NCBI GenBank assembly: GCA_014058105.1
Contig: JACGCM010001011.1
Location: 2,361,501 to 2,425,500 of the forward strand
Length of the DNA: 64,000 bases
DNA from: Kingdonia uniflora
Lineage: Eukaryota > Streptophyta > Magnoliopsida > Ranunculales > Circaeasteraceae
Reading direction: 5' to 3'
Under the pieces are notes generated by a model that saw nothing but the letters and a program-made list of their open reading frames with translations, was not told the origin of the DNA and did not search any database. A program made the translations under genes and the position numbers. Of this stretch, positions 33,802-45,530 are shown piece by piece. The stretch's first letter is position 1, and each line of letters begins with the position of its first letter.

Positions 33802-34640
33802 ATGATTATTATATCATGGAATTGCCGAGGTTTGGGTCGACCTGCGGCAATTCGGCATTTGAAAGAACTGATCCGGTTCCTCTAATGAGGACATTATATT
33901 TTAGCAGAAACCAAACGATCGTCTGTTGAAATGTATAATTGGGTTCATAGTCTAATTACCCGAACTGGATTGATGTTCCGGCCTCAAGCATTCAGGGACG
34001 TTTGGAGGTATTTGTATTATGTGGAAAAGTAATATCTAGTTGATATATTTTTTGTAATAAATAGAATTATTTATGTCTTGATCTCCTCTGAGCCTTCTGG
34101 CTCCCCATGGATGACCTCCTTTTTCTATGGAAGCCCCTATCAAAGGGTATAAATGAAAGTTGGTACTGGGGGAAACTACGGCGAATGAGCAATCTGGGCC
34201 TTGGATGATTTTGGGGATTCACTATATTTTGACAGTTTGGATAAAGTGGGGGGTAAACCGTTCTGGGCTGCGCAAGTGCCTTGCCAAAGAGGTTAATCAA
34301 CAAAGCCGGTCTTATGGATCTTGGGTTCTGGGATACCCTTTCACTTGAAACAATAAACGACGAGGGCAAAGCCAACATTAAGATGGCTAGATGGAGCAAT
34401 GGCTAATAGGATTGGATATTTATTTTTCCAACAATAAAGGTTTTCCATTTACCTGCCTTGGTTCGGATCACTCCCTCTTTGCCTGATACTTATCCCAAAA
34501 TTAATTCATTAGGTAAAGTTTTCGATTTCAATATATGGGATCCAGGAACCGCAATTCCTCATTTGTAAGGACTATGAAAATGACAGGGTTCTGGTTCCCC
34601 AACTCCATTGGTAAAAGAAAAAACTTTGTTTACCAAAACA
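33802..34640 (+). pseudogene. LINE ORF2, endonuclease domain
   Basis: Starts MIIISWNCRGLGRPAAIRHL, the first motif of APE-type LINE endonucleases, then ILAETKRS with the catalytic Glu near 33900. The rest is decayed by frameshifts: 34067-34400 region frames, then IPFDRG-like and a SDHS-like patch (CLGSDHSLFA context near 34460). It would nick the target DNA. Confidence 0.75.
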
Positions 34641-36340
34641 AGCCTTAGATCTGGAAACAAAAAGATTTTTGGTCAGCTACCTAGTAATATTTTTGTGTTA
34701 AAAAGAACAAAATTTATTATTAGACCCTTCCCTTTTCTGATGCAAACACATGGTAGGAATAGGAATTATTGGGGGACTTGACGAGATCTAGTTGAGAGAA
34801 GAGATGTTCTGGCGACAAAAGTCTCGTGCTAACTAGTTAGCGAGGGCGACCGTAGCACCAAAATCTTTCATATGCAAACCTCTCTCAGCAGAAAAAAAAA
34901 CTCCATCGATGGCTTAAAGATGAATTTGGGGTATGGACTGGTATACCTCGAGCTGGCCAAATTTTCCTCCGTGACCGACACGTAATTTCCAGCCTCCAAT
35001 GCACAATGTTCGGAGTTATCCAAAACATTAGACAGTGTATCACGGAAGCGGATAATCTCAATTTACTCGTATGGTTACCCGGAGGAAATCAAGCTCCTCT
35101 GGATAGTATTGGCACGTATAAAGTCGAGTCTGGATGGTTTCCCTGCTATGTTCTTTCAGAACTCTTAAAATGTTGTGGGCGCGGATATCTGCCGTCTTGC
35201 TTCTTCTTTTTTTGAATCGGGGTTTTCATCCTTCATATTAATATAACCAATGTAGTTTATAATTCTAAGAAGGGGTCTAGGCTTACCGTCGTGACTTTAG
35301 GCTTAGTCTCTGTAATGTTATTTATAAATATCTCAAACTATCTCCGCCGGCTCAAACTTCTTTTGGATAGTTCCATCTCTCACTTTCAAGGTGCCTTTGT
35401 CGTGGTCGTCAAATCTGGATAACTGTTCTGGTCGCCCACCAAAACTTATTCTACTATGAAAGAAAGAAGGGCAAAACTGGCCTATGGGAGTCAAGTTAGA
35501 CATGTCTAAAGCTCACGATCGGATTGAATGGGGTACTTGATAAGAACTTTAGAGATAGCAGGGTTTCTTTAACCCAATTTTGTGCTAATGGATTCATCAA
35601 TGTATCTCTACAGTTAGGTACTCTATTATCCTCAATGGCTCGGCCCATAGGCTCCTGACTCCTACCAGGGTTTTCCGTCAAGGTGATCCTCTTTCTCCCT
35701 TCTTTTTTTTTTGATGGAAAGGCTATCTCGAGCATTGGGGGCTAAAGAATCGACAAATCTTTTACACGGTATTAAAGTATTCAGGCGAGCCCCTCCGGTA
35801 TCCCATCTTTTGTTCACGGATGACTGCTTCTTGTTCTATCGTGCTGATATTACTGAAGCACATGAACTGAAGAAAGTCCTTGATTTATTTTGCGGAGCAA
35901 TGAGGCAGAAGCTTAACTTGGCTAAATCGGGCATGTTCTTCTGTAAGAATCTCCCTCACCGACATTGTCGTATTATCAGTCGTCTCCTGAAAATCAGTAT
36001 CATGCCTACCGAGGAATGATATATGGGTACTAATCTTTTCTTCCATCGGTCCAAAGCCCAAACCTTCCAACGTATTGAAGAACGTATTTCCTCACGTCTA
36101 CAATCGTGGCGAGGAAAACTTCTCTTGCAGGAGGGAAGAGCGATTCTTATACAATCGGTTACTTCGGTTATTCCCTCGTATCAGATGTCCTGTTTCGCCC
36201 TTCCTCAATTAACCTGTAAAAACATCAATCACCTTCAACGAGACTTCTGGTGGGGTAAAGGGAAAAATGCTCGGAAACCGTTTTACTTAAAAAAATGGAA
36301 GGAAGTCTGTCGCCCGAAGTGAGAGGGAGGGCTGGGTACT
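34641..36340 (+). pseudogene. LINE ORF2, reverse transcriptase domain
   Basis: Across frameshifts the plus strand gives VKLDMSKAHDRIEWG near 35490 (catalytic Asp kept), [11 protein letters not shown] near 35670, and HLLFTDDCFLFYRA near 35805, where the YADD box reads FTDD with both Asp kept. Then come NLAKSGMFFCKN, and 36023-36322 has RLQSWRGKLLLQEGRAILIQ and QRDFWWGKGKNARKPFYL. The domain order is normal for plant L1. Confidence 0.85.
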
Positions 36341-37746
36341 CGAGAGGTGGGGGCAACTAATAAAGCACACCTTTCCAAACTCGATATATTGCAGGCTCCT
36401 AAGAAGGCATATTCGTCTTGGACTTGGCGTAGTGTTCAATCTTCGATAGAAACTATTAACTCCCATTCTATTTGGAAAATTAGTACAGGTAATCGTGTTG
36501 AATTCTGGACGGACCCGTGGATCCCGCCTGATGAGGGAAGGAAACCCATCCCCCGATCAGGAGTTAGGATGGAGGATTGTCCTATGTGGGTAAGCCACTT
36601 TATTGATTCGCTCAGGAGAACTTGGCGGTGCGAAGAACTCTTTACTTGTTGTGATGATGCCTTCGCTACTCTTATTTCTCATATTTACATTCCTCGTGAA
36701 GGTAATTTGGATGAACTGAAATGGAGCCTATCCAAAGATGGGAAGTTCTCTATAAAATTGACTTATCGTGCTCTCATGTCTGGATCACAAATGGAGCCAG
36801 TTCTGGGAACACCCTCATTTTTCCTTTGATTCTGGAAGAATAAGACTTCACCACGGGCTCAAATGTTTGCGTGGAAATGTTTTCGCGATATGATCCCCTG
36901 TCGCGCAAAGATTGCGGTCAGATTATCATTAACTGATACTTCTTGTCCTTTATGTCATGCACCCATGGAGACTTTCCACCATTTTCTCCTGAAATGTGCG
37001 TTTACTCGTACAGTCTGGTTTGGTACATCCCTTGGTGGATCGCTTCTTCAGGCTGAACATCTGACTGCTCATGAATGGATTGAGGTGTGGCTTTCACTTC
37101 CAAGGGACTGGCCGATTAAACGCGAAACCTGGACCGCGGTCACCTTTTCTCTTTACTGGTTGTCTTGGAAAGCGATGTGGTTGGACCTTTCAAAATACTA
37201 AACCGGATCCCATCTGGATCTCTTTGACCATTTATAAAATTAGTGCCATTGAACTGATTTTTCGTAATGAACGGATATCTATCAAGGTTCCATGGGGGAG
37301 TCCGGCTTCTGACTGGGAGAAAATAAATGTTGATGCCTCTTTCTGTAAAAATAAATTGTTTTAATTCTATTGGCCTTGTTATCCGTGACACCAACAATGT
37401 GTTTGGTGCAACCCAGGTTTCTTCTCACAGATTTGCCTCTGCGGAAGAGGGCGAGGCGGTAGCAGTTCTAGCTGGAATTCTATGGGCAAGGGAACGGGGA
37501 AATATGAAGACTATCATCGAGACTGATGCTGAGGCCATCTCCTCATTTTGCAAACCGGGAAGTACAAATATATCATTGACCACAAAGGTTATTCTGCAGG
37601 ATTGCCTTGCTCATTTGAACTCTTCTTCTTTAGATATTCGTATTTGTTGTGCACCTCGTAGTGCTAATTCTGTTGCGCATATTATTGCTAGCCGGTTTAT
37701 GGGAGATTCGGCTGGCTGGACTTGGTATGATTCTCCCCCGGAATAG
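36341..37746 (+). pseudogene. LINE ORF2, zinc-binding RT region and RNase H end
   Basis: 36347-36829 reads SSWTWRSVQSSIETI and GNRVEFWTDPWIP, the zf-RVT-linked part. 36863-37201 has FAWKCFRDMIPCRAKI and SCPLCHAPMETFHHFLLKC, a Cys/His zinc-binding set. 37327-37746 is an RNase H-like end (VIRDTNNVFGATQVSSHRF, IIETDAEAI, DIRICCAPRSANSVAHIIA) closed by a stop at 37744-37746. A plant-type RNase H at the C-terminus is usual in this LINE group. One stop lies between blocks. Confidence 0.85.
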
Positions 37747-37829
37747 TTGCATCCATATCTAGCAGAGGATGGTACTACTTCTGTTACCCATTTTGCTTAT
37801 TAATATATGGTTTACCAATAATAATAAAA

Positions 37830-38067
37830 AAAGTGATGCATGTGGAAAGAGATGCTACTGAATGCTACAAGTTACTAGACCCGAGTTACATGGATAAAGA
37901 TTAGTATTTAATAATAAGTGTAATCAAATAGAACTTACCCTTCCGAACAAACCTAGTACTGGTTTAAACACTTTAATTTAGCATTTAATTTAGCCACTAA
38001 ACTACATACATACATAAATAAATAAAATAGTTAAAACGGAAAATTTAATTTTGAATAGACCGTTGCC
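37830..38067. other. Right LINE duplication and Athila leader remnant
   Basis: 37830-37845 is the right target duplication. The rest is AT-rich leader up to the primer-binding site, with no frame. Confidence 0.6.
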
Positions 38068-38085
38068 TCTCTGGCAATGACGCTA
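38068..38085 (-). other. Primer-binding site of the Athila-like element (decayed)
   Basis: The minus strand reads TAGCGTCATTGCCAGAGA, 7 bp from the LTR. It resembles the primer site TGGCGCCGTTGCCGGGGA of Athila-type elements (from memory) at 13 of 18 positions, and every mismatch is G to A or C to T. Confidence 0.6.
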
Positions 38086-38092
38086 ATTTTGA

Positions 38093-39214
38093 TGTGAAAA
38101 AAACTTTGTTCTAAATAACCCGCTCAAAACTATGGGTGTCGCAGATAGTAAGGGCAAGTGGGGGTCGAATCCACGGGGAGTAAACGTATTAAAAATATAA
38201 TTTCTTACTTAACTAATAACCGAATTCTACACTAATTTTCTAAAATGATTTTTGGACTAAACTTTAACTCTAAATTACTAATTTGGTTAAAATATTGAGG
38301 AGATGACTTAAGCTTCGAATCACCTCAAATTTTGTTTACTAAAATGATATGAAAACGGTAGCTTCTATCCGTACGTAATAGCCATGGCTAGGTCTATCGG
38401 GGTCTAAGATCTTGGGTTTGTGGCTAAAATCTTAGGTAAGAACTTCGCTGTTCATGGACAATCGGATCTAGGGTTTATAAACTCCTTTCAATGGCAAGGT
38501 GGAGAGTATTAACTCTTTTGATCTAAAATTCTCTTTGAGAGTGAAAACAACCGAATATGGCTAATTCGACATCTTCCTTATATTCGTAGTAACTTAGAGT
38601 TGTCATGGCTAGATCAACTCTTATTAACTACAAATTGGAGAATTGAAGATTAATTCTAGATCTTAAAAACTATTAACATATCAATTTAACTCACTTCACC
38701 GGAGGGTCAATCATTAGCCTAAGTTAAAGGGACTAGCTCTCCATTAATGGTGTCAATCACAGCTTAACCTAAAAGCTTAAAATAAAATAGAGAGAAAAAG
38801 AGAGAGAGAGAGAGAGAGAGAGATAAAGAACTACTAAATAAACAAAGCTTTATTTACTCTATTTTTGTGATGAAAAATACATAAAATTGTTCTCCTATTT
38901 ATAGGAGATAGGAGAGACTTGTTTATATTTCTAAAACTCTATCTCTGAGTAACGATAAACCCTATCTCTAATAAATCCTATCTCATTTATACTCTATCTT
39001 CTATCTAGATAATTCTTCTCAAGCTAATCCTTGTAGAGTCCTTCATCAACTTCATTCCTTGGAGTACATCTATAAGTACATTGAATGTAGACATCTTTCA
39101 TGTAACTGAGAGACTGCTGGAGATGCCTCAGCGCTTTCTTCCTCTTATCAACTATCTTTTTCTACTTATTAGCTCCAATAGTGATAAGTTCCTAAAAATT
39201 AGAAAATGATACTA
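38093..39214 (-). repeat. 5' LTR of the Athila-like element, truncated
   Basis: Starts TGTGAAAAAAAC (38093) and aligns with 7250-8363 in the same orientation. It ends abruptly after AGAAAATGATACT near 39214, where the other copy has about 65-110 bp more. It has a (GA)n run (38800-38822) where the other copy has (AAAT)n. The sequence next to the break belongs to another retroelement. Confidence 0.8.
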
Positions 39215-41372
39215 ACTTGTTCCCTCTTCGTCTGTAAGGTATTAATGCGTACCCACGAATCTTCGAGGATGAGTCTAGTGGATGTGATTGACGATGTACT
39301 GAATGAGCCGAGTACTTCTGGTCGAGGGGCGGAGAGTAATAGTGATGTTGCAAAATTGCATATGGCCACCGATATTCATCTTACGATTATGGATCCCGAC
39401 GTCAATTCGATAAGGCAATGCCGAAGAAAGGCGCGGGTTATTGGGGAGAGTGGTGAGGAGGAGGAGCTGGAGGCCAATCATATTGGGACGTAGGTAATGA
39501 CAAAGAGAGATGAAGAGGAAGACGTAGAGATCGGGGATGATAATGTCAGTTTTGCAGATGTCCCCCCTCATGAGCGAGAGAGACTTGGGTAATTTCTGAA
39601 GAAGCACGACCTTTTGGGAAAGGATTTTTCTTAATTCCCTGTGGGCCAAGGTTTACCTTCGAGGATGAGCCTGCCAAAAGTATTATGGCTTTTCGGGGTT
39701 AGATTCGGTTCGGCATGCTGCTGCCCCTTCGGCGTCTTGTGAAGGAGGTGCTGAATTTTTAGGATGTTGCACCTTGCCAGATGAATGTTAATTTTTATGA
39801 GACGGTAAAAGTCATCGGGACTCTGAATAGCGAGTTGTTAGCCAAAAGGTAGGCCACTCATAGGATGCCAGGACATCGTGGCCTTTTACTCTAGGAAAGA
39901 TAATCTGAAGGTGGGGACATTCCACAAAAAATGTCATCATGAAAAACATTGGCTGTTGGACTTGTGTTTGATAGGGCACGGGTAGGATAAAGATCTGGTG
40001 GTGGTGAAGGGGAACTATGAATACCTTGAGGGTAAAGAGGATTTTTCTTTAAAAATAGAGTTTTCATCCAAGTAAGTGTTAGTCGAGTACCTTGTAATGC
40101 TTTAACTTTCAATAATGCTCTAATCTTGAATATGTGGGTTCTACAGGGTCTGTGAGTGTAGAACTGGATAACACTCGGCACTGTCTAGATGATCTGATTG
40201 ACAAGAATAACGGTCAAATTAATAAGGTCTTTCAAAATTTGAAGTTGTTGTGCAGAGGAAGGAAGAAGACTAACACCCTGCTCAAAGGTCCTTCAAGTTT
40301 GGCAGGTCCCTCGAAGAAGAAATTTTTTTCTGTTCCTCAAAAAGCTCCGAATGACATGGATTACAATACTTTGACAAGGCTGGAGGCTCTTTTTGTACCG
40401 AGGGCTCGGCGTGGGAATACGGGTACAGGTGTTTTGCCTACTTCCCCTAAGCAGGCCTCGACCTCACAAGAGTTTACTCGAGAAACTCAAAAGTGGAAAG
40501 TAAACAAGTTGAAGAGGCCTCGACCCCACAAGAGTTGACGATCAATACGGCGCATTGTATGAGGACACACGACCAAATGGAGGAAGTACCTACTTCGTCC
40601 AAAGCCAGGCAGCTCACGGATAAATAGGAGGACGCTGCCCGAGCTACTGCTGAGTCTATGGTAAATATATGTGCATCTAATCCTTATGAAGTGGAACGTG
40701 GTGTCTAGGAGGCAATGAGGCAAGTACAATATATGTTAAGCCGCACTCCCACCCCCCCATCCCCTTTGATTTTGCACTTTCATCTAGGTTTCTACCTTCG
40801 ATAATGTCGATGAATACTTTAAGTTTTGTTGTTTTACGTGCTTGCTTGGATCATTTCTTTTAAGAAGGCCCGAAAGGGATCCAGTCAAAGATTGAAGGAT
40901 GCACTGGAGGGCGAGGAGCATTCGAAGGGGACCATAATGTTGCTGAGCACCCATGTGGCCGAAGTGGAGCACCAACTGTTTCGGTCCCGAGAAAATTCGG
41001 CGAGGGAGAATCTTGCGGTGGCCGAGTGTTCCAACGCGAAGATGGCTAAACACGAGAAAAAGTTAAGGGAGAACCACGCGAGGTTTTTGGTAGACTTCAA
41101 CCAAGAATGCCTCGTGGCATCTTCCTTTAAGTAGTTCATCGACGAGCTAGGCTACGATCCAGACACCGTCAAGAGTTATTCTTTGGATGAGCTTTTGAGC
41201 ACTGGGGTAGATGATATTGTTCTGGCTGAAGGGATGGAGCAAAGTGTTGTAGTGAAGGATTCGACCATCAAGAACTAAGTCATTGCTCCAGATGTTGGTT
41301 TAAACCCAAGTGTAGCTGCTCCTGAGACCAATGAAGAGGATCGAAGTAATCCCCTTGTGTAATAAGTTATTT
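39206..41372 (+). pseudogene. Antisense coiled-coil gene of the Tat element, C-terminal part
   Basis: Plus-strand pieces: 39245-39493 (SLVDVIDDVLNEPSTSGRG, RQCRRKARVIGESGEEEEL), 40134-40538 (SVELDNTRHCLDDLIDKN, a basic NGK-rich stretch, PKKKFFSVPQKAP) and 40868-41134 (helical: LKDALEGEEHSKGTIMLL, VAEVEHQLFRSRENS, AKMAKHEKKLRENHARFLV), followed past one stop by FIDELGYDPDTVKSYS and SLDELLSTGVDD. This resembles the coiled-coil and C-terminal parts of the antisense gene at 59062-61759. The N-terminal half is lost. Stops make it a pseudogene. Confidence 0.55.
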
Positions 41373-41539
41373 ATTATTCTGAGGATGAGTGGTATTCTAC
41401 AATTGTTCTACTTTGGTTTGGAACTGGCTGAGATTGAACTCTTCTTGTTTTGTTTATATTTTAACTTTATTCGATTACTATTGTTGGCTTTCTCTGTTTC
41501 TGCTTGAATGTGAACTTATTGAAATGTGATGCTGTCTTG

Positions 41540-42345
41540 AGTTATGTCGAGTTAAGTGGGTTATGTACGAACTTTGAGGTCGCCGCCAAGTATTAGTCAG
41601 GTCATAGGTTTGATTTAAAACTAAGGTTTGATTGACACGAGAAGTTTATGAAGCTTCGATGTCCCCCCCCCCCCCCCGTGTATGTCTATCCTTGGGTTGA
41701 TCCTAAAGGATACCAAACGTAGTCAGCTCCGAAGTCACCCCCAAGTATTTAATCTTTTGACTATTCATGCTACTTGGGTTTGCTCAAATCATGAACCTTC
41801 AAAAACTTTGAGGTCGCCCCTAAGTATAAGTCGGGTCGAAGAGTTGACTTGATACTTACGCTAGACCGACTCAAGAAGTTCATGAAGGTGCGAGGTCCCC
41901 CCGAGTAATTCTATCCTCGTGCTTGATTATAAACAAAACCAGATGTGGTCAGCTCCGAGGTCGCCCTCAAGTGTTTAATCTTTAAATTATTCATGCTACT
42001 TGGTGTTGCCCAAATCAGAAACCTTAAAAAACTATGAGGTCGCCACCAAGTATCAGTCAGGTCGAAGGGTTGACTTGATACTTAGGTTAGACCGACTCAA
42101 GAAGTTTATGAAGCTATGAGGTCGCCCCGGGTAAATCTATCATCGGGCTTGATTCTAAACAAAACTAGATGTGGTCAGCTCTGCGGACGCCCCCAAGTGT
42201 TTAATCTTTCAATTATTTATGCCACTTGGGTTTACCTTAATCAGGAACCTTGGAAAACTTCAAAGTCGCCCCCAAGTATCTGTCAGGTCGAAAGGTTGAC
42301 TTGATACTTAGGTTAGACTGACTCAAGAAGTTCATGAAGATAGGT
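41540..42345. repeat. 226-bp tandem repeat array, about 3.5 copies
   Basis: The marker GTTGACTTGATACTTA occurs at 41843, 42069 and 42295, exactly 226 bp apart; a diverged unit precedes it near 41610. Each unit carries GTCGCCCCCAAGT and GTGGTCAGCTC. Tandem arrays in the 3' non-coding region are a known feature of Tat/Ogre elements. Confidence 0.85.
41662..41679. repeat. Poly-C tract
   Basis: A run of about 17 C in the first, diverged repeat unit; later units have only 4-5 C at the same place. Confidence 0.9.
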
Positions 42346-42399
42346 TATGGTAGATGGACAGGTGAAATGATAGTTGTAAATAAAATCTTTTTATTGATT

Positions 42400-43560
42400 C
42401 ACGATACTTCGATTAAAAATGTAGTAGAAATCTGTGGCAGTCTACTGTTGTAGGAGACTAACTGCATCGTGTTCTAGGGGTTGGGCAGGGGTTGTTCATC
42501 TTTTGTCATGAGGTAGTAGGATCTTTTTTCTATTTTGTCGTAAATGACGTATGGTCCTACCCAAGATTAAGCCAATTTGCATGCGTTTCGAGGTTTTGAG
42601 AAGGGGGTGATTCTTTAAAGGACCAAATTGCCAATTATAAAAGTTCAAGGACAAACCCTTTTGTTGTATGACTTCTCTAGTGAGATGTCATAGTGACTAA
42701 GAATAGTTAAGGTTCGGTCTTGGGTTTCGTCAATCCATAACATGTTGCAAGTGAGTGGAAACTCATTTTCTTCATCTGGGACTTCGAACTGAGTTGGTAG
42801 GACTGCTTCGATTATGTATGCAAGTAGAAAAGTGGCAGCCTATCACTTTTCTTGATGTTGTGCGATAAGCCCAGAGGACGTACTGTAACTTTTGAACCCA
42901 TCGTCCCTTCTTGTCGTCGACATACTTCTTAAGGCCGTCGACAATGGTTTTTTGATGACTTCGACCTCCCATTGCCGTGTGGGTAATAAGGCCTGGAGGG
43001 AGAAAGGATGATGTTATACTTTTTTAATAATGTTTTAACCTTGTTGCCCATGAATTGTGGTCCGTTGTTGAATCAGATCATATGAGGGCATCCGAATTGT
43101 GTAATTATGTTTTCCATACGAACTTAATTACTTCTTCTTCTCTAGTTCTGCATAACTGTACGGCTTCGACCCATTTGGTAAAGTAGTCTGTGGCAACGAG
43201 GCGTATTCTCTTTTACCCGTAGCTTTTGGGAATGGTCCCACTAGGTCGATTGCCTATCGTTTAAGAGGCCAAGAAACTTGGTTGCAGTGGAGATCTTGAG
43301 AGGGTCGCTTGATGTCATGGCCAAGTCGCTTGCACTTATCACAATGTTTCACGTATTTTTCAGCTTATTTTTTCACGTTTGGCTAGAATAGTCCCTTTGT
43401 CACCACGCCTAGGGCCATAGATCTTCCTGCAGTATGTGCTCTGCATCTACCCTCGTCAAACTTTGTGATGATGGTAGCAACTTCTTGTTAAGATATACAT
43501 TTGAGGTGTACTCCGTTCGGGATTTACCGGTGTAGGTCACCTTTAAGGATAGTGTACCTT
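42400..43560 (-). pseudogene. Integrase of the Tat-type element
   Basis: Minus-strand motifs in order: GRCRAHTAGRSMALGVVTKG and KHCDKCKRLGHDIKRPSQD (HHCC zinc end), SWPLKR, AIDLVGPFPKATGK, then a decayed core and, at 42972-42772, HQKTIVDGLKKYVDDKKGRW and LQYVLWAYRTT. This matches Tat integrases (NKTILxGLKKxLDDAKGxW, WAYRTTPR). Stops and shifts interrupt it. Confidence 0.8.
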
Positions 43561-43789
43561 TGGCAGTTCTCCAATAATGAACATTTTGCCTTCGTGTCGA
43601 TAAGTAAGGTTTTGTTATTAAAATATGTCAGGAAGGGGGTGCACCAGTTTTTAGGATCAATACTCTCACCCCAGTATCGATGGTATTAATTTCCATTCAG
43701 TTTATACATAAGCGTTCGAGTACTCCGATATTAATTCTTCAGGGTTCGGACTGGCCTACCATTGCTGCAATATAGGCTAGGGCGTCGGC

Positions 43790-44280
43790 CTATCTATTCT
43801 CACCTCGAGGGTAATATGTTATCAAAGATCCTTTAGTAAAATGATCAATATGTTGAAGAACGAGATTTGCGTATTGAGCCATTCGATCGCTCGCCTGGTT
43901 CTCGCGGGTATTATATCTTTGGACAAGCTTTGAGTCAGTGAGCACAGCTAACTTGGGCATGCCCAGTTCGAGGGCCAAATCAAGATTGTAGATTAAATTT
44001 TCGTATTCGATTTCGTTGTTAGTACACTCAAAGTTCATCTTGATTGCCTTTTCTAAGCGATTATTGGATGGTGTGACCAATACGATATCTATTCCAAAAC
44101 CATTTGGGCCTACGCAGCCATCAGTGAATAGTCGTAATCCTATATTAGGGCTTCAAGGGTCATTTTGTTCGGTTTGTTCGCCTGATATTTCATCTTCGTT
44201 CACTTTCCATTCGGCGTCTTCGACTGAGAAATTGGCGAGAAAGTTGGTAACTGCTTAGCCTTTCAAAGATATTTACTTCT
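43790..44280 (-). pseudogene. Second (archaeal-type) RNase H of the Tat element
   Basis: Reads VTPSNNRLEKAIKMNFECTN, NEIEYENLIYNLDLALELGM, LAVLTDSKLVQRYNT and LITYYPRGENR. The TNNExEYExLIxGLxLAxELG, DSxLV and RxxN pattern is the RNase H found as a second copy in Tat/Ogre elements. The stretch upstream (to 44280) is the linker with its first catalytic Asp. Confidence 0.8.
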
Positions 44281-44359
44281 CGAAGGTAATGTCGTGTTTG
44301 CCTAGATTGACAGACCATTACTGTACCCGTCTCAAGTTTTCATTTTTGGCGAGGACTTT

Positions 44360-44700
44360 TCAAAGGGGCTCACTCGTGATCATCCTTAGTCGATGTGCTT
44401 GGAAGTAAGGTTTGAGTTTTCTGGAATTGTAGACGAGGGTAAGTAGAAAATTTTCAAGTTTAGAATACCTAGCTTCGTCCAGGGTCAAGGTCTTGCTGGT
44501 AAAGTATACTGGCTTTTTTATGCCTTGGTCTGTCCATATGAGGACCAAATTTAAAGATTCATCTATAACCGTGAGATAGAGGTAAAGTAGTTCACCTTTG
44601 ACTGCGGTACTCATTATTGGCGGATGACCGAGGTAAGTCTTTAGCTCGTGGAAAGCTTTCACACATTTTGTTGTCCAATCGATGTCTAGGTTTTCTTATT
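44360..44700 (-). pseudogene. First RNase H of the Tat-type element
   Basis: Contains AFHELKTYLGHPPIMSTAV, GELLYLYLTVIDESLNLVLI, KKPVYFTSKTLTLDEARYSK and RKLKPYFQAHRLRMIT, the gypsy RNase H tail joined to RT. One frame remains open over 100 codons. Confidence 0.85.
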
Positions 44701-45530
44701 GGTTTTGTGAACGCCTTAATGGCAGAGAAGAGAAAATAACCAGGCGCATCTGTCTAAGGATTTGGAAATGAAACGACAAAGGGTTGTAATTATACCTGCA
44801 ACTTTTTGTATGTCTTTCTTTCTTCAGAGGAGAGCATATTGTCTAGGGCTCTGATTTGCATAGGGTTGATCTCAACACCTCTCTTACCTATGAGATGGCC
44901 AAGAAATTTCCTTGAAGAAGCACCGAGCTGGCACTTATCGGGGTTCAACTTCATCTTCTATGATCGAAGGATTGAAAGGACTTTGGTGAGGTCTTAAATA
45001 TGGGTATTTTTGTGGAGACTTTTGCATAGCATGTCATCGATATAGACATCAACTGACTTGCCCAATAATGATTTAAATATTATGGTAACCAAAAGCTGGT
45101 AGGTCGCGTTCGCATTTTTGAGCCCAAATGGCATGACATTGAAATAATATAACCCTTGTTCAATAATAAAAGATGTTTTGATTTGATCTTCAGGCAGAAG
45201 GGGTTCCTGATTGTAATATGATGCGACATCCATCATCGAGAGGCACTCGTATCTAGCTGTTACATAAAAGGGCACTACAGTAATGAGGAAGGGAAAATTG
45301 TCTTTTGAGGTATGTTTGTTGAGATCAGTATAGTCGATGCTGACTTTGAATTTGCCATTCTTTTTGGGAACAACTACGATATTCGAGATCCAAACTGTGT
45401 ACTTAACATCACGGATGAAACCTGCAGCAAGATGTTTATCGACTTCGAGGTTAACCACGTCTCAAATACTTGGGGTTAAGGTACGTTTCTTTTGCTTGAC
45501 TGTTGTACACTTGGGTGTTAGATCGAGTAG
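44701..45530 (-). pseudogene. Reverse transcriptase of the Tat-type element
   Basis: An open frame at 45458-44994 contains WISNIVVVPKKNGKFKVSID, YTDLNKHTSKDNFPF, FNVMPFGLKNANATYQLL and VDVYIDDMLCKS, the palm and catalytic box with both aspartates kept. The thumb region downstream (44990-44700) is frameshifted and stopped. Confidence 0.88.

Larger units (their letters stand above)
30898..37829 (+). mobile_element. LINE (plant L1-type), near full length
   Basis: 6.9 kb non-LTR retrotransposon with ORF1 (32088 to about 33360) and ORF2 (33802-37746). It ends in an AATAATAATAAAAAAA tail. It is flanked by identical 16-bp target duplications AAAGTGATGCATGTGG (30882-30897 and 37830-37845). Long duplications plus an A-rich tail are signatures of target-primed reverse transcription. 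It carries stops in both ORFs, so it is dead, but the duplications are intact, which suggests moderate age. Confidence 0.92.
7250..39214 (-). mobile_element. Athila-like Ty3/gypsy retrotransposon, expanded by nested insertions
   Basis: A minus-strand element. Its 3' LTR (7250-8429) is followed at higher coordinates by a polypurine-like tract, integrase, RNase H/RT, protease, gag and a leader. A primer-binding site sits next to the 5' LTR (38093-39214). The two LTRs align over about 1.1 kb in the same orientation and differ by many substitutions and by different microsatellites, so the insertion is old. RT and gag resemble Athila (KDHFPIPLMDQ, PPDWTLPF, a gag motif with CPHHGFEKWR context). 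The nested insertions explain most of the 32 kb. An alternative is two unrelated LTR remnants, but a polypurine tract at one and a primer site at the other fit a single element. Confidence 0.75.

Noticed and set aside
7250..39214. The two 1.1 kb similar blocks as a simple segmental duplication.
   Set aside because: One is bordered by a polypurine tract and the other by a primer-binding site, with gag and pol of fitting orientation between, so they are LTRs.
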